Source: Ruminococcus sp. FC2018
GTDB lineage: Bacteria > Bacillota > Clostridia > Oscillospirales > Ruminococcaceae
Length of the DNA: 64,000 nt
Direction: 5' to 3'
NCBI RefSeq assembly: GCF_000621805.1
Contig: NZ_JHXH01000002.1
Location: 62,001 to 126,000, forward strand
Below are positions 8,204 through 16,840 of this stretch, piece after piece. The notes under the pieces are model-generated. The model searched no databases. It was not told the origin of the DNA and worked only from the letters and a program-made list of their open reading frames with translations. The translations under genes were made by a program, and so were the position numbers. Every line of letters begins with the position of its first letter. The stretch's first letter is position 1.

Positions 8204-9580
8204 TCAGTCAACCTTGGGCATTTTAGCAACGCTTTTTGCGATCTCCTCATCGGTGGGGATATAGTCGCTCATTTTGCCGTCGTTGAACGCCTCATAGGCA
8301 TACATATCGAAATAGCCTGTGCCGGTGAGACCGAAGAGGATAGTCTTTTCCTCGCCTGTTTCCTTGCACTTGAGAGCCTCGTCGATAGCGACTTTGATAG
8401 CATGGCTGCTTTCGGGAGCAGGAAGGATACCCTCGGTCCTTGCGAACTGTTCTGCGGCAGCAAAAACGCTGGTCTGCTCCACAGAGCGAGCCTCCATAAG
8501 ACCGTCAGCGTAAAGCTGTGAAAGTACGCTGCTCATGCCGTGGTAGCGAAGTCCGCCTGCGTGGTTGGGGGAAGGCATGAAGGTGCTTCCAAGGGTGTAC
8601 ATCTTAGCCAGAGGGCAGACAGCACCTGTGTCGCAGAAATCGTAGCCGTAGGTACCTCTTGTAAGAGAAGGGCAGGATGCAGGCTCAACAGCGATAAACC
8701 GGTAGTCAGCCTCACCTCTGAGCTTTTCGCCCATGAACGGGGAGATAAGTCCGCCAAGGTTGGAACCGCCGCCTGCGCAGCCGATTATCATATCCGGCTT
8801 GATGCCGTATTTGTCCATTGCTATCTTCGATTCAAGACCGATCACCGACTGGTGCAGCAGTACCTGTGAAAGCACCGAGCCGAGAACGTATCTGTAACCC
8901 TCCTGTGTCGTCGCAGCCTCAACAGCTTCGGAGATAGCGCAGCCCAGGGAGCCGTTTGTGCCCGGGAATTCAGCGTTTATCTTTCTGCCGACATTTGTTG
9001 TCATTGACGGCGACGGAGTAACGTTTGCACCGTAGGTACGCATGACCTCACGTCTGAACGGCTTTTGCTCATAGGATACCTTTACCATATACACCTGGCA
9101 GTCAAGACCCAGATAAGCGCACGCCATTGAAAGAGCGGTGCCCCACTGCCCTGCGCCTGTCTCGGTGGTAACGCCTTTAAGACCCTGGTTTTTAGCGTAA
9201 TAAGCCTGTGCGATGGCACTGTTGAGCTTGTGGCTTCCGGAGGTATTGTTGCCCTCAAATTTGTAATATATCTTTGCAGGTGTTCCAAGAGCTTTTTCCA
9301 GGCAGTACGCCCTCACCAGAGGAGAGGGTCTGTACATTTTGTAAAAGTCCAGTATCTCCTGTGGTATGTCGATATATGCAGTTGTGTCGTCCAGCTCCTG
9401 TTTTGCAAGCTCTGTGCAGAACACATGGCTCAGCTCCTCAAGGGTGCAGGGCTGATGTGTTGCCGGGTTGAGCAAAGGGGCAGGCTTGTTTTTCATATCT
9501 GCACGTACATTGTACCATTGCTTGGGCATTTCATTTTCTTCAAGATAGATCTTGTAAGGGATTGTTTTTTCGTTGTTCAT
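8204..9580 (-). CDS. trpB2: Tryptophan synthase beta-like protein, TrpB2 type
   Basis: 458 aa, matching the longer TrpB2 branch (about 420-460 aa) rather than TrpB1 (about 400). It is PLP-dependent: NNTSGSHKLNSA contains the Schiff-base Lys, TGAGQWGTALS is the substrate-ammonia loop, GCAGGGSNLGG the phosphate-binding glycine motif. It converts indole and serine to tryptophan. No trpA is nearby, which is common for TrpB2 and suggests indole salvage. I chose the ATG at 9580 because AAAGGA sits 8 bases upstream; an ATG nine bases earlier would overlap that site. A T-box leader with a UGG specifier lies directly upstream, so it is induced when Trp-tRNA is uncharged. Confidence 0.93.
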   Translation of the reverse strand: MNNEKTIPYKIYLEENEMPKQWYNVRADMKNKPAPLLNPATHQPCTLEELSHVFCTELAKQELDDTTAYIDIPQEILDFYKMYRPSPLVRAYCLEKALGTPAKIYYKFEGNNTSGSHKLNSAIAQAYYAKNQGLKGVTTETGAGQWGTALSMACAYLGLDCQVYMVKVSYEQKPFRREVMRTYGANVTPSPSMTTNVGRKINAEFPGTNGSLGCAISEAVEAATTQEGYRYVLGSVLSQVLLHQSVIGLESKIAMDKYGIKPDMIIGCAGGGSNLGGLISPFMGEKLRGEADYRFIAVEPASCPSLTRGTYGYDFCDTGAVCPLAKMYTLGSTFMPSPNHAGGLRYHGMSSVLSQLYADGLMEARSVEQTSVFAAAEQFARTEGILPAPESSHAIKVAIDEALKCKETGEEKTILFGLTGTGYFDMYAYEAFNDGKMSDYIPTDEEIAKSVAKMPKVD

Positions 9581-9620
9581 AGCACTCATCCTTTCTGTAA
9601 TTGCGGGAGACAAGGGAAAT

Positions 9621-9890
9621 AAAAAACCTGCCCCATTCTTATAATGGGACAGGATATTTTTTCCTGCTGTGCCACCCAATATCAGCATTTCGCTGCTGTT
9701 AACGTACCAACATACGCCTCACCCTTAACGCAGGTTCTACGTCTTACCTAATTCAGCTTGCGCCTTTTCAGCTTGCCCTCACGAGTCCATTCTCAATATG
9801 TCCGAATACCGTGATCCCACCGTCCACGGCTCTCTTTGAAACGGGTGCATAAAGTTACTTACTCTCGATCAATGGTTTGTGGCTGTTATT
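9621..9890 (-). promoter_or_regulatory. T-box riboswitch, tryptophan specifier (UGG)
   Basis: Reading the minus strand: AGAGAGC and GGTGGGA stem-I elements, a specifier loop with GAATGGACTC (TGG at 9789-9787), the T-box core TGGGTGGCACAGCAGG (9678-9663), and a terminator hairpin with a T run (about 9660-9621). Uncharged tRNA-Trp would pair with the UGG and the T-box and favour the antiterminator. The gene it controls is a tryptophan synthase, which agrees with the specifier. It fills most of the 373-base gap between trpB2 and the anti-sigma gene. Confidence 0.92.
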
Positions 9891-9904
9891 CATTTGGTGT
9901 TGCC

Positions 9905-9933
9905 ATAATAGCACATTATTTTTTGTTTGTCAA
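9905..9933 (-). promoter_or_regulatory. Promoter of the trpB2 T-box leader
   Basis: On the minus strand, TTGACA (9933-9928), a 17-base spacer and TATTAT (9910-9905), just upstream of the T-box. Confidence 0.75.
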
Positions 9934-9953
9934 GGGGTTGTGGAAAAATTTTT

Positions 9954-10613
9954 TTACCTGAGCATGATAACTTTCAGATTTTCCTCGCTCAGTTTAAGCT
10001 CTATTCTGTCGCCCGAATCCTTCTTTTTCAGCACATATTCGCTTATCTCGCCCTTTTCCTTGAGCTGCTTTGCCAGGTCTTCCACCAGCTTCAGTTTATT
10101 CTCACGGTCTGAATTTGTATACTCCGGCGTGAGCATCAGTTCTTTGAATTTAAGGCTTATGTCGGAGGCTGCACTGCCCGAAGGTGAAGCGGTACGTTCC
10201 TTAGGGCCGTCAAAGGTATTTTCCTCTGCTTTTGCGGCTTTGTTGGTATTTTCCTCCGCCGGCTGAGCCATATCCTGTTTCCCCTCCATTTGCTTCATAT
10301 CAACGGTGCTGCTTGTTTGGACAGCCACTGCTTTTTCGCTGTCGGTGGAGACCTTATCCTGCTTTGAGCTCATAAAAACAACCGTTCCTGCCACAACTGC
10401 CACAAGGCAGGCTGCGGCGGCAGCGTATTTTACAAAGCTTATGCCCTTGCGTTTTGTTTCAGGCTGCTCAGACTGCACGATCTGCTCAGTCTGCACCGGC
10501 TTGACCGGCTGCTGCGGGTCTATATGCTGCTGTATTTTTGCCCACATTTTATCCATATCGGGAGAGTTTTGCTCCATATGGCTGCGGTAGCCGTCTTGTA
10601 TTCTGTTAGCCAT
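9954..10613 (-). CDS. Membrane-bound anti-sigma factor-like protein
   Basis: 219 aa. An N-terminal cytoplasmic part (about 1-65) with DKMWAKIQQHIDP is followed by one membrane helix (about 70-90, KYAAAAACLVAVVAGTVVFM) and an external Lys/Glu/Ala/Gln-rich domain. It overlaps the end of the sigma gene by eight bases, the usual layout of an ECF sigma with its membrane anti-sigma. I chose the ATG at 10613, with AAGGAGG about nine bases upstream; a GTG at 10622 is an alternative. No zinc-binding HxxxCxxC motif of ZAS anti-sigmas is seen, so the mechanism is inferred from context. Confidence 0.75.
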   Translation of the reverse strand: MANRIQDGYRSHMEQNSPDMDKMWAKIQQHIDPQQPVKPVQTEQIVQSEQPETKRKGISFVKYAAAAACLVAVVAGTVVFMSSKQDKVSTDSEKAVAVQTSSTVDMKQMEGKQDMAQPAEENTNKAAKAEENTFDGPKERTASPSGSAASDISLKFKELMLTPEYTNSDRENKLKLVEDLAKQLKEKGEISEYVLKKKDSGDRIELKLSEENLKVIMLR

Positions 10614-11154
10614 AAGTTCCACCCTCCTTGTAGATCTTTTTAAGCTTTTCTATTGCCGTTCGGTAATTCCAGGACACCGTTCCCATCGGCATCTCAAGAG
10701 CCAGGCTTATCTCCTTCAGAGTCATCTCCATACCGATATGCATATCCACCACCATGCGCTGGTTGGGGTTAAGGTGTTCAAGAGCCTGTGAAAAGCTCAT
10801 TTCACCTGTTACCTCTTTTTCAATGTCCCCCGTGTCGGGGATAATGTATTCATTTTCGCCTGCATCTATTTCAAAGCTTTGCCGCCCCGCCTTTCTCAGA
10901 AAGTCAAGGGCGAGATTTTTTGCCATGACCGTGAGGTAGCGCTTGTGACCGCTCCCCGGGCGGTACAAAGAGGCGTTGTCCCAAAGCTTGATAAAAAGGT
11001 CCGCCGTCAGGTCCTCAGAATCATGGGGGTTTTTCACAATGCCGTATATGACCTGATATATTCGTTTTGCATAAGCATCATAAATGCTTTTCAGACCGCT
11101 TTTGTCTCCTGCCGTGACAAGTGCTATGGCACTGTCAAATTCCGCATCGGTCAT
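10606..11154 (-). CDS. ECF-type RNA polymerase sigma factor
   Basis: 182 aa with sigma region 2 (IYQVIYGIVKNPHDSEDLTADLFIKLW; the DSEDLT-x-x-F-x-K-x-W block is diagnostic) and region 4 with its helix-turn-helix (MTLKEISLALEMPMGTVSWNYRTAIEKLK), without regions 1 and 3 as is usual for ECF factors. The start is the ATG at 11154 behind AAAGGGGG. It is translationally coupled to the anti-sigma gene. The signal it answers is unknown. Confidence 0.92.
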   Translation of the reverse strand: MTDAEFDSAIALVTAGDKSGLKSIYDAYAKRIYQVIYGIVKNPHDSEDLTADLFIKLWDNASLYRPGSGHKRYLTVMAKNLALDFLRKAGRQSFEIDAGENEYIIPDTGDIEKEVTGEMSFSQALEHLNPNQRMVVDMHIGMEMTLKEISLALEMPMGTVSWNYRTAIEKLKKIYKEGGTYG

Positions 11155-11213
11155 TGTTATCCCCCTTTATCATTTTATTATACGTTTGTGCGGGCAAGGA
11201 TTTATGGTTAAAA

Positions 11214-11247
11214 GCTGCACAAATTTTAGTCCGCTGATTTGTGCAGC
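11214..11247. repeat. Perfect 11-bp inverted repeat upstream of the sigma gene
   Basis: GCTGCACAAAT (11214-11224) and its exact complement (11237-11247) flank a 12-base loop. On the minus strand the stem is followed by TTTT, so it could be a terminator or a leader hairpin ahead of the sigma gene; an operator role is also possible. Confidence 0.6.
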
Positions 11248-11334
11248 CTGTAAAATCACATACCGCTCGTCCACATTATACAACATATTCCCCCACATTG
11301 CAAGCAGGTCGGCAAGAAAACCGCAAACAAAAAA

Positions 11335-11366
11335 ATCCCCTTCCCGCCTTTGAGCAGGAAAGGGAT
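11335..11366 (-). terminator. Terminator after proS
   Basis: A 10-bp stem with one mismatch (11335-11344 with 11357-11366) is followed on the minus strand by a T run (11335-11329). Confidence 0.78.
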
Positions 11367-11380
11367 ATGGATAATTGATC

Positions 11381-12859
11381 TTAGTATGCCTTGCCCCACA
11401 GGACCATGCACTTTGCAGGCTTTCCGCAGCACACGCAGGTGTCGCTTATATGCTCCTGTTCGTCGGGGATACATCTTGAGCCTACGCCGGTAACTTCCTT
11501 GACCTTGTCCTCGCAGGCTTCATCTCCGCACCACATTGCCTTGACAAAGCCGTCGCCGCCTGCTTCAAGAGCCTTGGCTATCTCGTCCATGTCCTTGCAG
11601 GTATATGTGCGCTTTGTGCGGTTTTCCAGAGCTCTCTCATACAGCCCGTCGTGAACAGCCTGCAAACGCTCTTTCACAGCCTCTGCAAAGCCTTTGAGTC
11701 CCCCGTTCAGGGTGATGAAGGTCTTTTCTCTGTTATGTCTTGTTACTGCAACGCACTGACCGTTGTCGATATCCTTGGGACCTATCTCGATACGGACGGG
11801 AACGCCCTTCATTTCATACTCTGCAAACTTCCAGCCGGGCGAGTTGTCGCTGTCGTCAAGCTTTACTCTTACCCCTGCGTCTTTGAGGCAGTCTGCAAGC
11901 TCCTTTGCCTTGTCCAGAACGCCCTCTTTGTGGAAAGCAATAGGAACGATGACCACCTGGATAGGTGCCACTGCCGGCGGCAGAGCAAGTCCGTTGTCGT
12001 CGCCGTGGGTCATTATTATGCCGCCGATAAGTCTTGTGGACACGCCCCATGATGTCTGGTGGGGATACTGGAGCTTATTTTCTCTGTTGGTGAACTGTAT
12101 GCCGAAAGCTCTTGCAAAGCCGTCTCCGAAATAGTGGGAAGTGCCTGCCTGGAGAGCCTTTCCGTCGTGCATAAGAGCCTCGATAGCGTAGGTGGACTCT
12201 GCGCCTGCGAACTTGTCGCTCTCGGTCTTCTGACCCTTTACCACAGGTATAGCCAGGGATTCAACGCAAAAATCCGCATAGCAGTCCAGCATACGTCTTG
12301 TTTCCTCGATAGCCTCCTGCGGTGTCTCGTGGATAGTGTGACCCTCCTGCCACAGGAACTCTCTTGAGCGCAGGAAAGGTCTTGTGGTCTTTTCCCAGCG
12401 CACTACCGATACCCACTGGTTATACAGCTTTGGCAGGTCACGGTATGAGTGAACTATATTTGCGTAATGCTCGCAGAACAGCGTTTCCGAGGTAGGTCTT
12501 ACGCACAGCCTGTCCTCCAGCTTTTCGTTTCCCCCGTGAGTGACCCATGCCACCTCGGGAGCAAAGCCTTCAACGTGATCCTTTTCCTTCTGCAAAAGGC
12601 TTTCCGGGATAAACATAGGCATACAAACATTCTCATGCCCCAGAGCCTTGAAGCGTGCGTCCAGATCCTTCTGGATATTTTCCCAGATAGCGTAGCCGTA
12701 AGGTCTGATAACAAGGCAGCCCTTAACGCTGGTGTATTCCACAAGCTCAGCTTTTTTGCATATGTCGGTGTACCACTTTGCAAAATCCTCGTCCATTGAT
12801 GTGATGGCATCAACCATCTTTTCGTTTTTGTTTTTTCCCATGTTTGAAATCAACTCCAT
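11381..12859 (-). CDS. proS: Prolyl-tRNA synthetase (type without editing insertion)
   Basis: 492 aa, the length of the eukaryote/archaeal-like ProRS found in many Firmicutes and lacking the bacterial editing insert. Class II motifs are visible: [14 protein letters not shown] (motif 1 region), [23 protein letters not shown] (motif 2) and [15 protein letters not shown] (motif 3 region). The C-terminal zinc-type domain has paired cysteines (CGDEAC...[10 protein letters not shown]) and ends in Tyr, as the family does. I chose the ATG at 12859 behind AAGGA; the ATG at 12841 is also possible. A small membrane-protein frame overlaps the 5' end. Confidence 0.95.
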   Translation of the reverse strand: MELISNMGKNKNEKMVDAITSMDEDFAKWYTDICKKAELVEYTSVKGCLVIRPYGYAIWENIQKDLDARFKALGHENVCMPMFIPESLLQKEKDHVEGFAPEVAWVTHGGNEKLEDRLCVRPTSETLFCEHYANIVHSYRDLPKLYNQWVSVVRWEKTTRPFLRSREFLWQEGHTIHETPQEAIEETRRMLDCYADFCVESLAIPVVKGQKTESDKFAGAESTYAIEALMHDGKALQAGTSHYFGDGFARAFGIQFTNRENKLQYPHQTSWGVSTRLIGGIIMTHGDDNGLALPPAVAPIQVVIVPIAFHKEGVLDKAKELADCLKDAGVRVKLDDSDNSPGWKFAEYEMKGVPVRIEIGPKDIDNGQCVAVTRHNREKTFITLNGGLKGFAEAVKERLQAVHDGLYERALENRTKRTYTCKDMDEIAKALEAGGDGFVKAMWCGDEACEDKVKEVTGVGSRCIPDEQEHISDTCVCCGKPAKCMVLWGKAY

Positions 12860-13112
12860 ATATATCCTTGTTATAAATTTTGTAGTTAAGATCGTACTCC
12901 TCCAGCTTCTGGGGATCGAAAGGTCCCGAAACGGTGTAGTTCTCAGGGTCTGTGCCCGTGGGGGCATCGTCACCCTCCTCACCGCTGCTGCGGTTTTGGT
13001 CGATCTTACGGGCGATCTTAGGCGTAAGCAGGCAGGCAAGCAGGATAAGTCCCATTACTATGACTATGCCGCCCATATATTTCAGCAGCAGCACCACAAG
13101 CTCCCTGTTCAC
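12810..13112 (-). CDS. Small single-pass membrane protein upstream of proS
   Basis: 100 aa from a GTG at 13112 preceded by GAGGTGA. One membrane helix (about 8-28, [20 protein letters not shown]) is followed by a charged tail with [23 protein letters not shown]. It overlaps proS by about 50 bases, which is long for a real gene pair. In favour are the good ribosome site, a sensible membrane helix and neighbours on the same strand. Its function is unknown. Confidence 0.5.
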   Translation of the reverse strand: MNRELVVLLLKYMGGIVIVMGLILLACLLTPKIARKIDQNRSSGEEGDDAPTGTDPENYTVSGPFDPQKLEEYDLNYKIYNKDIYGVDFKHGKKQKRKDG

Positions 13113-13229
13113 CCATATCACCTCACAAAATACATACAAAAGGATTATAACACACAATATATGAAATTGCAAGAACTTTTATATTAACAAATCCCCCGCA
13201 GCGCACAGGCGCAGTGGGGGAGTGCAGTA

Positions 13230-13721
13230 TCAGTTGAGATAATATATCCCTGCGTTGAGATAGCAGGCAAATGCCACCCACAAAGCATAGGGTATCTGTA
13301 AATATGCGGCGACGGGAGAAATGCGCCTGAAGGCAGCTATCATGATGATGATAAGGATAAGCAGCCCCACAAGCCATATCAGCGACACCAGGAAGGTTTC
13401 CATTACAAAGAAAAATACATTCCAGCACAGGTTGAATACCAGCTGGATACCATAGATCCCCAGAGCCTCCTTGGTGTAGGAAGAGTCCTCGTTCCACACA
13501 AGGTAGCTGGAGATGCCCATGAGTCCGAAAAGAATGGTCCACACCACGGGGAACAGCCACGAGGGGGGAGAAAGGGGCGGGATGTTCACACGGTCGTAGA
13601 TGTCCATTGAGCCTTTGGTTATGAAATAGCTGAGCAGCTGAACTGCGAAGGGAATGGCAAGAAAGATAACAAATGGTTTGAATTTAAGCTCGTTTATAAA
13701 TTTTTTGATACTCAGTTCCAA
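13230..13721 (-). CDS. tspO: TspO/MBR family membrane protein
   Basis: 163 aa with five membrane helices. The block IPPLSPPSWLFPVVWTILFGLMGISSYLVW is the family signature (PPxWxFxxVWTxLY), and NLCWNVFFF and WVAFACYLN match later helices. TspO proteins bind porphyrins and other hydrophobic ligands and are linked to stress responses. The ATG at 13721 follows GAGGTGAT. It appears to be a stand-alone gene; a weak GC stem at 13193-13220 may end it. Confidence 0.92.
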   Translation of the reverse strand: MELSIKKFINELKFKPFVIFLAIPFAVQLLSYFITKGSMDIYDRVNIPPLSPPSWLFPVVWTILFGLMGISSYLVWNEDSSYTKEALGIYGIQLVFNLCWNVFFFVMETFLVSLIWLVGLLILIIIMIAAFRRISPVAAYLQIPYALWVAFACYLNAGIYYLN

Positions 13722-13804
13722 AATACATCACCTCACAATATATTATGCGAGGCGCAGCTGTCATTATTCATAAACAGCTTAAACAAAGCAAAAAAACACC
13801 GCAG

Positions 13805-13981
13805 CTATTTTTCAAACGGCACACCGTATTTTTCGTAAAAAGCTTTTATGTCCCTGTCGCTGCGTACCAGCTCGCTGTATTTCAGCTCACGGGTCTTTGT
13901 ATCGTAAAATCCTATGGTCCTTTCCCCTGTGCAGGTGCTGGACATAACTTTTATCTTCAAGCCCTCACAGTCTTTGGGCAC
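13805..13981 (-). CDS. Small 58-aa protein, unknown
   Basis: A GTG at 13981 lies 8 bases after AAAAGGAAGG and opens a 58-codon frame to TAG at 13807-13805. The product (PKDCEGLKIKV...STCTGE..IGFYD) has two Cys and a compact, well-charged C-terminus, DRDIKAFYEKYGVPFEK, that looks like real protein rather than random frame. It begins about 35 bases after the FliB-like stop on the same strand, so it is probably its operon partner. I do not recognise a function. Confidence 0.6.
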   Translation of the reverse strand: MPKDCEGLKIKVMSSTCTGERTIGFYDTKTRELKYSELVRSDRDIKAFYEKYGVPFEK

Positions 13982-14014
13982 GCCAAGAGCCTTCCTTTTC
14001 AGAAATTTCGTTTT

Positions 14015-15130
14015 TCACACCTCCGAGATCAGCTTTATATTCTCCGCACTCAGCCTGCTGTCGGTGTAAACGCCCTCCCACAGCCGGTCTGTGTTGTCTG
14101 AATATTCCACTTCCTTTGAGTATTCCTTGACCGCCGGTATCTGCCCGTCAAAGTCAAACTTTCCCTCCAGCCACAGCAGTATATCCCACATTCTCACAAA
14201 CCATACGTTGAGTATGCAGCCTGCAAGAATAGCCATGCAGTCTGCGCCTCTGGCACATTGGATAACATACCTGTATATGTTGTATACCGCCACGGCGCAA
14301 AGCTGCCGCTCAGCCTCGGGGTGCGCCCTGTCAAAGGCGTCTGCGGCGGATAGTATATCTTCAAGGCGAAGTCTGATCCTGTCAATGACCCCGGGCAGCA
14401 GATCTTTCATATATTCAAGCTCCTCAAAGCACCCCATCACCTCAGCGCAGGCTTTAAGCCTGTCCGCCTCCGAGCCGTCCGCCCCCAGCTGTGAAACCAG
14501 CCGGCTCAGGTATTGCTTGTCCGAGAAAGCCTGTGCAAGCTCGTTGAAACAGTCTGCGATCTCCCCGTCATCGGCTTGCTGTGCGTTGAGCCCGAAGATA
14601 AGCAGTGCCTTCAGCTTCCGGGAAAGTGAAAGCCCCTGTTGCTGCATAAGGTCGATAAGTACCTTTCTGGCTTTAAGTACCGCATCTAAGCTTTGGCTGT
14701 CAAATTCAAGGTCATCCTCCTGCTCACAGGTCTGATATGCGCAGAATTCAATGTGTCCTGCGTGCTCCAGCCATAGCCTTGCGGACTCCTCACAGCAAAG
14801 CCCCGTGCCGGCTTCCTTGTACTCGCCGAACCATTGGTAGAACCGTGGGTGCTGGGCGCATATCTCGGAAATGTGCTCCTGGCCGTATTCAAGCAAAACA
14901 GAGCAAAGTCCTTCCCGGTTCAGGAAAGGACATTGCCCGTTCTCCTGTTTGATGTAGTATTCCCCGCCTTGTGAGGTAATATGGCTGCATATCCCGTTGT
15001 CAAGGGACTTGTAGTAGTTGTATGTATCAGGGTCTATCTCGATGTCCCACCCCATGCGGCAGCAGTTGTCCTTGCATTGGGAGCCAAGGCAGCGGAAATC
15101 CTTGAAAAAAACAGGGCTGAAAACCTCCAT
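14015..15130 (-). CDS. FliB-like (flagellin lysine-N-methylase family) cysteine-rich protein
   Basis: 371 aa. The N-terminus, FRCLGSQCKDNCCRMGWDIEID, followed by CPFLNREGLCSV, EICAQHPRF and GLCCEESARLWL, gives the ordered cysteines of FliB-family proteins. Salmonella FliB methylates flagellin lysines through a metal-dependent reaction. No flagellar gene is visible in this window, and family members occur in non-motile Clostridia, so the actual substrate is open. The ATG at 15130 follows AAGGAG. Confidence 0.83.
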   Translation of the reverse strand: MEVFSPVFFKDFRCLGSQCKDNCCRMGWDIEIDPDTYNYYKSLDNGICSHITSQGGEYYIKQENGQCPFLNREGLCSVLLEYGQEHISEICAQHPRFYQWFGEYKEAGTGLCCEESARLWLEHAGHIEFCAYQTCEQEDDLEFDSQSLDAVLKARKVLIDLMQQQGLSLSRKLKALLIFGLNAQQADDGEIADCFNELAQAFSDKQYLSRLVSQLGADGSEADRLKACAEVMGCFEELEYMKDLLPGVIDRIRLRLEDILSAADAFDRAHPEAERQLCAVAVYNIYRYVIQCARGADCMAILAGCILNVWFVRMWDILLWLEGKFDFDGQIPAVKEYSKEVEYSDNTDRLWEGVYTDSRLSAENIKLISEV

Positions 15131-15194
15131 AATAGTAACTCCTTGATGTTTTATGCCAATATTATATTACACTTTCCGCCCTGTTGTCAATGAG

Positions 15195-15662
15195 TTATTT
15201 GTCTTTGTTTTTAAGCCCCTGCATGAAACCGTCAAGCTGTGTGGAGCACACGTCGCCGCCGATAAGCTTGTTGTCGCATATCATAAGGTTGCATACCACA
15301 TCGCCCTTGTCCTCGTGGTCCTTGTAGTTGTTTATCTTGTAGGTGTAAATGTCGCACTCCTTGCCCTTGTAAGGCGTAAGGTCAAAGCCCTGCTGCTTCT
15401 GAAGCTCGTTGTAGCTTTCGTACACCTCGTTGAACTCCTGCGGGATGGTCACCTTTTTGCAGTCGGAAAACTCTTTTTCCGTCTCCCAGCCCATCTCCTT
15501 GATGAACTCCTGGCGCTGCTGTTCGCTGCCGAGCTCATAGCTTTTTTTGCGTGTGAACTTGTAAGCCGTAAGCCCCACTATCACCACAAGGCAGACTATT
15601 GCCGCCACCAGCGCAGCTGCCAGATAATTGGGTTTTTTTAACTTTATGGTCTTTATAAACAT
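15195..15662 (-). CDS. DUF4830 domain membrane-anchored protein
   Basis: 155 aa. One membrane helix at about 12-32 is followed by a DUF4830 domain: EFIKEMGWETE, KVTIPQEFNEVYESYNELQKQQGFDLTPYKG and NLMICDNKLIGGDVCSTQLDGFMQGL match the family core as I know it. It is probably an external or forespore-type membrane protein of unknown role. I chose the ATG at 15662, with GGAGG seven bases upstream, over a longer frame that lacks a ribosome site. Confidence 0.85.
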   Translation of the reverse strand: MFIKTIKLKKPNYLAAALVAAIVCLVVIVGLTAYKFTRKKSYELGSEQQRQEFIKEMGWETEKEFSDCKKVTIPQEFNEVYESYNELQKQQGFDLTPYKGKECDIYTYKINNYKDHEDKGDVVCNLMICDNKLIGGDVCSTQLDGFMQGLKNKDK

Positions 15663-15872
15663 CTTGCTTCCTCCGTTCTTGTCAGGTTTGTACATATATA
15701 TGTCCCGGCGGAGAAAATATTACACAAGGCGAAAAAAGCCCGTGACTTGTAAGAATTTGTTAATAAACACGTGGTTTTGACATAATGCGAACACCATATG
15801 TTGAAAAGTGTTTTAACAGCGTTGTGCATATTTACTAAAAGATAAAAGGCAAATTAATAGTAAATAACGATT

Positions 15873-15889
15873 TTACACTTTTTGTGTAA
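15873..15889. promoter_or_regulatory. Possible operator upstream of the MinD-like promoter
   Basis: A perfect 6-bp inverted repeat (TTACAC / GTGTAA) with a 5-base spacer ends 8 bases before the -35 box at 15897. Confidence 0.35.
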
Positions 15890-15896
15890 TTTTGCT

Positions 15897-15924
15897 TTGA
15901 CAATTTCAAAATATGTGCTAAAAT
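15897..15924 (+). promoter_or_regulatory. Promoter of the MinD-like/mgsA operon
   Basis: TTGACA (15897-15902), a 16-base spacer and TAAAAT (15919-15924). Confidence 0.7.
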
Positions 15925-16054
15925 AGAATGTAGGTAACACTAGAAATATGTGCTCCGGCAGAGCGGGAGTTAATCAACGGTTTTTCGTAGATATCCAAAC
16001 AAAGCATAAGGTCGGGTACTTATATATTTGCCATTTGAAAGGAGTAATAGGTCG

Positions 16055-16792
16055 ATGTCAAAAATTATAGCAGTTACTTCAGGAAAGGGCGGCACAGGTA
16101 AATCTTCGATCAGTGCGTGTCTCGGTTATGCTCTTGCAAAGCAGGGCAACAGAACTCTTATTATAGAGCTTGACTTTGGTCTGAGATGCATGGACATCAT
16201 GCTTGGAATGCAGGGAAACATCACATATGACCTGGGAGATGTGCTTGAGGGCACCTGTGATGTGAACAAGGCAACCACCACAGTAAGGCTGGCTTCAAAC
16301 CTCAGTGTGCTGTGTGCACCTTCGGATCCTTTTGTTCAGCTCAAGGCTGAGGATATCGAGAGGATCACTCAGGAAATGAGAAAGTATTTTGAATATATCC
16401 TTATAGATACCTCTGCGGGTATCAACGGTTCGGTATTTGACATTGTTACTAACTCAGATCTTATTCTTATAGTTACAACTCCCGACCCTGTATGCGTAAG
16501 AGACGCACAGATGATGAGCGACGAGTTCTATAAGAGAGGCAACCAGAAGCAGAGACTTGTTATCAACAAGGCAAACAAGAGAATATTCGAGTTTGATGAG
16601 ATGGACGATCTGGACGCTATCATAGATACCGTAGGAGTTCAGCTCCTGGGAGTTATCCCGGAGGATTCGGCAATACCTCTTGCAACAGGAAAGGGTGTTC
16701 CGCTTTCATCCAGCTCGATGGGATTTCTGGCATTCTCCGCAATATCCCGAAGGATAAAGGGCGAGCATATACCGCTGTCCATAAAGATGTAA
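16055..16792 (+). CDS. MinD/ParA-type ATPase
   Basis: 245 aa. The deviant Walker A motif, SGKGGTGKSS, has the signature Lys at its start, followed by LIIELDFGLRCMDIMLG (MinD-like A' region) and ILIDTSAGIN (switch II). Overall it resembles MinD, which binds the membrane and directs MinC to block division at the poles. A typical MinD C-terminal amphipathic helix is not obvious, and no minC or minE is adjacent. The next gene is mgsA, which in many Clostridia ends the minCDE-rodA cluster, so this may be a reduced version of that locus. I chose the ATG at 16055 (GAAAGGAG upstream). Confidence 0.82.
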   Translation: MSKIIAVTSGKGGTGKSSISACLGYALAKQGNRTLIIELDFGLRCMDIMLGMQGNITYDLGDVLEGTCDVNKATTTVRLASNLSVLCAPSDPFVQLKAEDIERITQEMRKYFEYILIDTSAGINGSVFDIVTNSDLILIVTTPDPVCVRDAQMMSDEFYKRGNQKQRLVINKANKRIFEFDEMDDLDAIIDTVGVQLLGVIPEDSAIPLATGKGVPLSSSSMGFLAFSAISRRIKGEHIPLSIKM

Positions 16793-16840
16793 GGATAAAA
16801 AATCCGGATGTAAAAATGAAGAAGAAACGGAGGGTTTTGG

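Larger units (their letters stand above)
15663..16054. other. 392-base intergenic region before the MinD-like gene
   Basis: This AT-rich gap holds one clear promoter (15897-15924) for the MinD-like gene and leaves an untranslated leader of about 125 bases. An inverted repeat TTACAC-N5-GTGTAA (15873-15889) lies 8 bases upstream of the -35 and could be an operator. I see no gene or known riboswitch in the leader. Confidence 0.6.

Noticed and set aside
13123-13560. 145-aa minus-strand frame overlapping tspO
   Set aside because: It is out of frame with the recognised TspO sequence and has no ribosome site.
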